18,150 bases of DNA from CAYGKP01 sp964350605 (lineage in GTDB: Bacteria; Bacteroidota; Bacteroidia; Cytophagales; JAAEPT01). Position 1 is the first letter of the stretch. Every line of letters starts with the position of its first letter. The stretch is from contig CAYGKP010000028.1 of assembly GCA_964350605.1 (NCBI GenBank), positions 1 to 18,150 of the forward strand, read 5' to 3'. This document shows, piece by piece, positions 12,934 through 18,150 of this stretch. A program made the position numbers and the translations under genes. The notes under the pieces are model-generated. The model saw nothing but the letters and a program-made list of their open reading frames with translations. It was not told the DNA's origin and did no database searches.

Positions 12934-15332
12934 GGGCGCGGGCCCTGGGTACGCTTCTCGCTCTTACCGCTGCGCTTGGGTCTGTAGCGGCACAAAGCAC
13001 TTACCTGCTCAATGGTCAGGTGGTCGACGCGAACAGCCGCCAGCCCCTGCCCTTCGTCCACGGAACGATCAATGACGGTGCCAACCACTTCCTGACCGAT
13101 GCCAAAGGACGGTTCGCCTTGACGCTTTCTCAGCCCGTTCGGCGCGTTCGATTCGAGACCTACGGCTACCGAAAGCTGCTCTACGAAACCGACCTAAATC
13201 AAGGCATCTCGCTTTACGTGGAACTGGCCCAGGAAACCATTGCTTCGTTCGAGACGAGCACCGATCCGAAGACTGCCGCGCTGGTTGACTCCATCCTCGC
13301 CCACCGCGAGCAAAACGATCCCGCCCAGCAGGGACCCCACTGGTACCGTACCTATTCGAAGCTCGTGCTCGACAGCGACAAGCCGCACATCAGCCGGGGA
13401 TTGCTCAAATGGCTCTATGGTGGTGATACGACGGGCACATACGGGGGCCCCCATCACCTGCTCATCAACGAATCCACCACCGAGCGGCGGTATTTGGACC
13501 GCATTCACGAGGACGAGGACATCCTCGGCTCGCGTCTCTCGGGCCTTGAGCGGCCCAGATTGTTTACTGCGAATGCGAACCTTCAACCCTTCTCGATCTA
13601 CAACCCTTGGTTCGAACCCGCCCGCGAAACGTTCGTCTCGCCCCTTGCACCCGGCTCGCTCAAGCGCTACTTCTTTCGTTTGGTCGATTCGGCCACGGTC
13701 GAGGGCGTTCCAATCTATGTGCTGCACTTCACCCCAAACCTCAAACGACATTTTCGGTCGCTCAGCGGCTTGTTGTATGTGAATGGTGAAACCTTCGCCG
13801 TTGAGCGTTTTGTTGTTGAACCGGGCTTGCCCTACGAGTTAAACCTGCGCATTGTACAGGATACACGCGAGATTGAAAACGGTACCCGCTTCCCGACCCT
13901 GACCTTAACACAACTGCGCCTTACGGGAGTAGGCAAACAAAACGCCGAGTTGGTGGGTCAGGTGGAGACTTTCTATACCAACCTGGTGCGCGACACGACC
14001 TTCTCGAAGGACGATTTCACCGAGGTGGTCATTGACTACCGAAACGAGCAGAGCTTTCGGGCCGAGCCCTATTGGCAAGCCGTTCGTCCCGCCCCTTTGA
14101 CCGACAAGGAACAGAACACCTACGCGTTTTACGACAGCCTGGGCGCACCCCGCGATCTTCAGCGGTTGCTGATCGTCGGCGAAGGGCTTTACCTGCGGCG
14201 GATACCACTCTATGTGGTCGACATTTCAATCCCCTACCTGCTGACTGCCAACGACGTAGAAGGACTTCGGCCCGGTTTGGGCCTGGTGACCGATCCGCGT
14301 GTGAGCAAGCGCATCCGCCTGGGTGGTCACACTGGATTCGGAACCAAAGACGAACGCTGGAAGTGGGGTGCCTTCGGAGAAGCACTGCTGATTCCCTCGG
14401 CCGAACTGTGGGCACATGTGGGGTATACCGATGATGTGGTGGAAACTGGGCGCACGGGCCGGGTCGCGTTTGACCGCTACCAGCATTCGAGTGAATGGCT
14501 GCGCAAGCTGCGAATTCAACGCATGGATTGGGTCGAGCGGTGGAGCTATGCGTTACGCTTTCGCGCCGCTCGAAACCTGAACATCCAAGTCAACTACTCA
14601 CGGAGCGACAACACGGTGTCGGATGGCTATCGCTTCGAGGGCCAACCGGATGCACACTTCGGTTACGAGGAAATCGGCGTGGGCTTTCGGTGGGATTATG
14701 GCATGCGCTACTTGCGGTTCTATCGCGAGAAAATTCCGCTCGGCACCACCTACCCCACCTTGTGGGTTCAAGCCACCCAAGGCCTCGACGGGAACCTGGG
14801 TGAATTCAACTACCTGAAGCTGGAAAGCAAAGTCAACTGGTCCAAGTCGGTGGTGGGCTGGGGCACCACCAACCTGCAACTGGCCGGCGGCTGGATCGAC
14901 CGCAGCGTGCCCTACTTCCAGGCCTTCAACGCCAAGGGTAGCGAACGTGTCTTGACGGTGCCCCACCCCAGCTTCGAGACCATGGGCTACAACGAGTGTC
15001 TGGCGGCACCCTACCTCAATTTCCATTTCTCTCACGACTTCGGTTGGCTCTACTCATTCTTCAACCCCGGTTTCCGCCCACGCTTCGAGGTGGCCCAGAA
15101 CATTGGCTTCGGTAGCCTGATTTCACCTGAAGATCACAGCGGGGTGCCCATCCGCAGTTACGAGAAGGGCTACTATGAATCGGGCGTGCTCGTCAACAAC
15201 CTGCTCTCGTTCAACAGTTTACTGATCAAAGTTGGGTTCGGGGTGGGCTTGTATTATCGGTACGGCCCCTACCAAAAGGAAGAAGCCTCCGACAACCTGT
15301 TCATCAAGGTGGCCACCACATTCCGGTTGTAG
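12930..15332 (+). CDS. DUF5686 / carboxypeptidase-regulatory-like outer-membrane barrel protein
   Basis: This 800-aa protein has a signal peptide (1-21, ending SVAA). An N-terminal carboxypeptidase-regulatory-like beta-sandwich follows (about 25-100; LNGQVVDANSRQPLPFVH then FLTDAKGRFAL). The middle region (about 110-420) is typical of DUF5686 proteins, with WYRTYSKL and LSGLLYVNGETFAVERF. The C-terminal half has alternating beta strands and ends in TTFRL, as expected of an outer-membrane barrel. Such proteins are common in Bacteroidota and have no settled function; a distant likeness to Omp85-type surface antigens has been noted for the C-terminal part. Its ATG overlaps the stop of the patatin-like gene by four bases, implying fixed co-synthesis. 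No convincing terminator follows. Confidence 0.8.
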   Translation: MRARALGTLLALTAALGSVAAQSTYLLNGQVVDANSRQPLPFVHGTINDGANHFLTDAKGRFALTLSQPVRRVRFETYGYRKLLYETDLNQGISLYVELAQETIASFETSTDPKTAALVDSILAHREQNDPAQQGPHWYRTYSKLVLDSDKPHISRGLLKWLYGGDTTGTYGGPHHLLINESTTERRYLDRIHEDEDILGSRLSGLERPRLFTANANLQPFSIYNPWFEPARETFVSPLAPGSLKRYFFRLVDSATVEGVPIYVLHFTPNLKRHFRSLSGLLYVNGETFAVERFVVEPGLPYELNLRIVQDTREIENGTRFPTLTLTQLRLTGVGKQNAELVGQVETFYTNLVRDTTFSKDDFTEVVIDYRNEQSFRAEPYWQAVRPAPLTDKEQNTYAFYDSLGAPRDLQRLLIVGEGLYLRRIPLYVVDISIPYLLTANDVEGLRPGLGLVTDPRVSKRIRLGGHTGFGTKDERWKWGAFGEALLIPSAELWAHVGYTDDVVETGRTGRVAFDRYQHSSEWLRKLRIQRMDWVERWSYALRFRAARNLNIQVNYSRSDNTVSDGYRFEGQPDAHFGYEEIGVGFRWDYGMRYLRFYREKIPLGTTYPTLWVQATQGLDGNLGEFNYLKLESKVNWSKSVVGWGTTNLQLAGGWIDRSVPYFQAFNAKGSERVLTVPHPSFETMGYNECLAAPYLNFHFSHDFGWLYSFFNPGFRPRFEVAQNIGFGSLISPEDHSGVPIRSYEKGYYESGVLVNNLLSFNSLLIKVGFGVGLYYRYGPYQKEEASDNLFIKVATTFRL

Positions 15333-15387
15333 CGAATCGACGCTATTTTGGGTGACACCTGCCTTACGCCTGGCATACTAAAGGATA

Positions 15388-15954
15388 ATGACTCCCTCCG
15401 AATGGCTTACCCAACTGCGCGCCGGTGACCCGCGCGCCTTCCGCAAGCTCTACCGGAGCTACCCGGCGGTCGAACGGTACGTGCGCCGCAATAGCGGTAC
15501 AGTGGCCCAGGCCGAGGACTTATTCCAAGAAGCCCTCGTGGTGTTGCAACGCCGGTTGGGCGACCCCGAATTCACCTTGAGCACCGAACCGGGCTGCTTT
15601 GTGTTTGGGGTGTGCCAGCGGATGTGGAAGAAGTACCTGACGCGCGGCACCACGCTCCGAGAAGTTGGAATGGAGGAATATTACGAGCCAGTGGTCTTGC
15701 CCATTGAACTGCAACTTGCCCCGCCGCCTGAATCGCTGATCGATGCGCTGGGCAAACTGCTCGACCAACTTGGCGAGCCCTGCCGAAGCCTCCTGCGCCT
15801 CGCCGAATTCGACCGGCTGTCGATGGAAGTCATCGCAGGGAAGCTGGGGTATGCAAACGCGCACACCGCGCGGCAACAGAAATACAAGTGCCTGGGCCGC
15901 CTGCGCAAGCTGGTGCCCGCCGACTGGCAACAACTCTACCTGAAAGGGGAATGA
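15388..15954 (+). CDS. ECF-type RNA polymerase sigma factor
   Basis: This 188-aa sigma70-family factor of the extracytoplasmic-function group directs RNA polymerase to an envelope-related regulon. Region 2 spans about residues 13-60: FRKLYRSYPAVERYV, then the acidic AEDLFQEALVVL block that contacts the polymerase clamp and -10 DNA. Region 4 spans about 125-180 with a helix-turn-helix (LSMEVIAGKLGYANAHTARQQKYKCLGRLRKL). The linker is short, as in ECF factors. The start ATG has a purine-rich AAAGGA seven bases upstream. The stop overlaps the start of the membrane protein downstream (ATGA), the normal layout for a sigma factor with its anti-sigma partner. I do not recognise which ECF group it belongs to. 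Confidence 0.88.
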   Translation: MTPSEWLTQLRAGDPRAFRKLYRSYPAVERYVRRNSGTVAQAEDLFQEALVVLQRRLGDPEFTLSTEPGCFVFGVCQRMWKKYLTRGTTLREVGMEEYYEPVVLPIELQLAPPPESLIDALGKLLDQLGEPCRSLLRLAEFDRLSMEVIAGKLGYANAHTARQQKYKCLGRLRKLVPADWQQLYLKGE

Positions 15955-17021
15955 ACCAGCACGACCAACTCGAACACTACCTGGACGGCCAATTGGGTGC
16001 CAGCGATCGGGCTTCGATTGAGGACGCGCTACGGACCGATCCATCGTTGCGCGCAGAATTGCAGCTTGTAATGGCCCAACGAGCCGCGATTGGGCGCGAT
16101 GGCGAGGCGACCTTCCGTCGCCAACAGTCGCAGGGCTTGACCGATTGGAAACGCCGTCGATTGGTACGACGGATCTTGTTGGCCGGCCTTGGGCTAGTCG
16201 TACTGCTCGCAGGTTTGGTGCTGCTCCGTTCTAATGGGAAAACACCTACCGGTCAGGGTGACCCGAAAACACGAGTAACGAAGACCTCATTGGGTGAAAA
16301 ACAACCCGTAGAAGGCAAATACTGGGATGCCGATAGTCTTGCGCTTCCAGATAAAGCGGGCGATAAGGGGCCAGGTGAGTCACAAGACACAAAACAGATC
16401 GTCCTGATTCACAAATCTTTGCAGGCCGATCCGGTGGAAGTGTCGGTGGTTCCAAAGTATACTTGGACCGACGCGGGGCTCGAATTGTACGGTGTCATCT
16501 CCGGGCGTTTCGATCGATACGAGGTAGTGCAATACAAAAACCAGACTTACCTACTGACCGGCGGAGAAGTGCGGGATGTTTCCAAACCTTCCGGCGCATT
16601 GACACCCCTGCCCTACCCTGAGCGCTTGCCGTTTTCGGTGGCCAGCGGACGCGGAAAAGCCATCACTTTGAGCCATCAAGTGTCCCGCCTGGGCGAGGGC
16701 TTCGAGAAATTTTCCCTGGAAGTGGTCGAGCCTGCACCCACGCCTGAGAAGATGGTGCGCATTGGCAATATCCTGCGCGTAAGTACACAGACATGGGAGA
16801 AGATGGAGGGAATGATGCGCCTCTACTATATCGAGGGGCACATGTACGGCCACGACGGCGCGGGGCGGTGGTATCACATGCCCATGGCTGATGGTCCTTG
16901 GTCGCTGAAAGCACTTGCTCAAACTCCACCCTTCTTTGCCAAGCTACAAACCAAGGAACGGACTCTGACACTCAAGATCCTCACCGACCTAGACGTGCTT
17001 GAATGGGAATCAAGCCGATAG
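15951..17021 (+). CDS. Putative membrane anti-sigma factor with an unrecognised periplasmic domain
   Basis: This 356-aa protein has a short cytoplasmic part (1-72) starting DQLEHYLDGQLGASDRASIE...TDPSLRAEL, the sequence style of anti-sigma N-termini, though without the HxxxCxxC zinc motif. A single membrane segment follows (about 73-94), then a hydrophilic linker (95-150) and a periplasmic domain of about 200 residues that I do not recognise. That domain looks strand-rich and aromatic (KYTWTDAGLELYGVISGRF, 169-187) and carries WEKMEGMMRLYYIEGHMYG at 282-300. The ATG at 15951 overlaps the sigma stop and has AAAGGGG just upstream, so it was preferred to an open extension to 15888. The likely role is to hold the sigma factor at the inner membrane and respond to an envelope signal. 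This is inferred from position and N-terminal style. Confidence 0.65.
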   Translation: MNQHDQLEHYLDGQLGASDRASIEDALRTDPSLRAELQLVMAQRAAIGRDGEATFRRQQSQGLTDWKRRRLVRRILLAGLGLVVLLAGLVLLRSNGKTPTGQGDPKTRVTKTSLGEKQPVEGKYWDADSLALPDKAGDKGPGESQDTKQIVLIHKSLQADPVEVSVVPKYTWTDAGLELYGVISGRFDRYEVVQYKNQTYLLTGGEVRDVSKPSGALTPLPYPERLPFSVASGRGKAITLSHQVSRLGEGFEKFSLEVVEPAPTPEKMVRIGNILRVSTQTWEKMEGMMRLYYIEGHMYGHDGAGRWYHMPMADGPWSLKALAQTPPFFAKLQTKERTLTLKILTDLDVLEWESSR

Positions 17022-17029
17022 CTGAACTC

Positions 17030-17062
17030 TTTTTCTCAACTCACGGTCTAGATGTATGTTCA
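17030..17062 (+). promoter_or_regulatory. Weak candidate promoter for the DoxX-like gene
   Basis: A T-run at 17030-17034 precedes TATGTTCA (17055-17062) by 20 bases. The -7 part is one base off TAnnTTYG. The site overlaps an alternative ATG at 17052 and leaves an A/T-rich leader before the ATG at 17079, which is why that later start is preferred. Confidence 0.25.
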
Positions 17063-17078
17063 AACAAATAATTTATCG

Positions 17079-17465
17079 ATGAACAAGAAACTCCGCTACG
17101 CCTTACAGGTCCTGTTGGCCCTTCCGCTGATTGTATTTGGCATCAATGGCCTGTTCCCCTTCCTGCCCATGCCCGACCCTGAAACGCTACCCCCAGGCCT
17201 GGCGAATTGGATGGGCGCGTTGATCTCGACGGGGTACGTCTTCCCGGTGGTGAAGATCACCGAGATTTTGGTTGGCATCTCCTTGATATCCAACAAGTTC
17301 GTGGCCCTCGCACTGATCCTATTGGTACCCGTCAGCATCAATATCGTGGGAACCCACTTGGCCTTCGATCCGGCAGGTGTCGGTCCGGCTGCCGTCGTGG
17401 CACTCCTGAACGTGATCCTGCTTTTCGCCTACAAATCACGCTACGAAGGAATCTTGAAAGCCTAA
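17079..17465 (+). CDS. Small DoxX-like four-helix membrane protein
   Basis: This 128-aa inner-membrane protein has four predicted helices (about 8-27, 44-58 with 60-71 adjoining, 73-95, 101-117) and a short basic C-terminus. The motifs FGINGLFPFLPMPDP (20-34) and VVKITEILVGISLI (57-70), with a Gly/Glu in the third segment, resemble the DoxX/DoxD-like superfamily, whose members have poorly defined roles. An in-frame ATG at 17052 would add nine residues. I preferred 17079 because the sequence before it is A/T-rich and holds the only promoter-like site. The gene stands alone: 57 bases from the anti-sigma gene upstream and closed by an intrinsic terminator downstream. Confidence 0.7.
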   Translation: MNKKLRYALQVLLALPLIVFGINGLFPFLPMPDPETLPPGLANWMGALISTGYVFPVVKITEILVGISLISNKFVALALILLVPVSINIVGTHLAFDPAGVGPAAVVALLNVILLFAYKSRYEGILKA

Positions 17466-17483
17466 CCGCGCACTGCACCCTTG

Positions 17484-17514
17484 AAAAGCGCCTCAGAGAT
17501 GGGGCGCTTTTTTT
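17484..17514 (+). terminator. Intrinsic terminator
   Basis: A nine-base perfect stem (AAAAGCGCC at 17484-17492 with GGCGCTTTT at 17503-17511) encloses a ten-base loop and runs into seven Ts (17508-17514). It begins 18 bases after the DoxX-like stop and ends transcription of that gene. The stem is flanked by A and T runs and could also work in the other direction, but no minus-strand gene arrives there. Confidence 0.88.
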
Positions 17515-17531
17515 GTGACTTATGGTTCGCC

Positions 17532-17560
17532 TTGTGGAATCCGGCGGGTTCCTACATCTT
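17532..17560 (+). promoter_or_regulatory. Weak candidate promoter for the macroglobulin-like gene
   Basis: TTG (17532-17534) and TACATCTT (17553-17560) are 18 bases apart, and the latter lies 27 bases before the ATG at 17588. The -7 part has two mismatches to TAnnTTTG. A promoter is expected here because an intrinsic terminator stands immediately upstream. Confidence 0.25.
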
Positions 17561-17587
17561 ACTGCTGAACCACCACCTCCCTCTCCC

Positions 17588-18150
17588 ATGCGCTACTTTT
17601 TGACCTTGGTCCTCGCGGGCCTGTGCAGCCTCGCGTTCGCTCAGAAAACCGATTGGTACGACACCCAATTCGAAAAAGCCGATTCGGTCTTCGAACTCCA
17701 CCAGACGCGCACCGCGCTGGACATCCTCGACAAAGCCGCCATACGCGCTGGCAAAGAGAAGCGCGAAGACCTGCGGATCAAAGCACTGATCCTCCAAGCC
17801 AAATACGTCTCGCGGATCGAGGAGAATACCTTGGTCGAGACCATCGAACGCCTCAAGTCGGCCCGTAAGGGTTCGCCCGCCCCAACGGTGGCCTTGCTCA
17901 ACTCGCTGTTGGGGGAGCTGTATTGGCAGTATTACCAGAACAACCGCTGGCAGTACCAAACCCGCTCAGAGCTGGCCGCCGATACCGCCCGCGACCCGAA
18001 CACTTGGAGCATCCGCCAAATCATCGATACGGCCAAGTATCATTATCTGACCTCGCTGGAACCCGCCGAGCAATTGTTCCGCATCCCAGTCGGCGACTTT
18101 GAATTGCTCCTGGTCTACGAAATCTGCCCCCGGACCGAGCTGCGTCGAAC
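17588..18150 (+). CDS. Alpha-2-macroglobulin-family protein, N-terminal part (cut by window edge)
   Basis: The first 187 codons are present and the frame is open to the window end. A signal peptide (about 1-18, ending LAFA) is followed by a helical region. Its blocks match the N-terminus I remember of the large Bacteroidota macroglobulin proteins: FEKADSVFELHQTRTALDIL (28-47), IKALILQAKYVSR (64-76), and especially LLNSLLGELYWQYYQNNRWQ (103-122) followed by a TWS motif near residue 139. Full-length members are usually near 2000 aa, carry MG2 and A2M domains, and are exported to the periplasm or outer membrane, where they are thought to trap proteases. Domains beyond the edge are not visible, so the family call rests on the N-terminal region alone. 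Confidence 0.7.
   Translation, partial: MRYFLTLVLAGLCSLAFAQKTDWYDTQFEKADSVFELHQTRTALDILDKAAIRAGKEKREDLRIKALILQAKYVSRIEENTLVETIERLKSARKGSPAPTVALLNSLLGELYWQYYQNNRWQYQTRSELAADTARDPNTWSIRQIIDTAKYHYLTSLEPAEQLFRIPVGDFELLLVYEICPRTELRR

Noticed and set aside
15330..15350. Small hairpin TAGCG-N6-CGCTA followed by TTTT after the DUF5686 gene
   Set aside because: The stem is only five base pairs, includes the stop codon and has just four Ts. It is too weak to call a terminator, though the position is right.

Overview
The window looks like draft or metagenome-assembled sequence from a GC-rich member of the Bacteroidota. Supporting signs are a DUF5686-type outer-membrane protein with a carboxypeptidase-regulatory-like domain, a TPR/PD40/CRD/OmpA lipoprotein of the PorE type, a protein built from GldN-like modules, a Bacteroidota-style alpha-2-macroglobulin, and promoter-like sites of the TTG-N(18-21)-TAnnTTYG type instead of sigma70-type boxes. 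The sequence is GC-rich by eye, which is high for the phylum. I cannot place it to genus. A 10-N scaffold gap lies inside lepA.

Layout. Positions 1-1122 (minus) hold an ABC importer pair: a cut-off FecCD/BtuC-type permease and its BtuF-like binding lipoprotein, overlapping by ATGA. Divergent from it are hldD (heptose epimerase for LPS core) and a membrane-anchored N-acetylmuramidase-like protein (1166-2860, plus). Facing these is a tightly packed minus-strand run, 8619-2870: a large exported protein with three GldN-like modules, folD, queE and the PorE-like OmpA lipoprotein. The minus-strand gene lepA follows (10509-8707).

Divergent from lepA, on the plus strand, is a translationally coupled pair: a multi-pass membrane patatin-like lipase and a DUF5686 outer-membrane barrel protein (10636-15332). 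Then come an ECF sigma factor and its overlapping membrane anti-sigma-like partner (15388-17021), a small DoxX-like membrane protein with a clear intrinsic terminator (17079-17514), and the start of an alpha-2-macroglobulin-family gene that runs off the window (17588 onward).

Most of the window concerns the cell envelope: LPS core, peptidoglycan, outer-membrane lipoproteins and barrels, and possibly type IX secretion or gliding-related parts. Three housekeeping genes (folD, queE, lepA) are interspersed. The most unusual item is the triple GldN-like protein at 6307-8619, which shares an apparent operon with a PorE-like lipoprotein. I saw no tRNA, rRNA, CRISPR array, insertion sequence or phage gene. 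No gene-free stretch exceeds about 130 bases.
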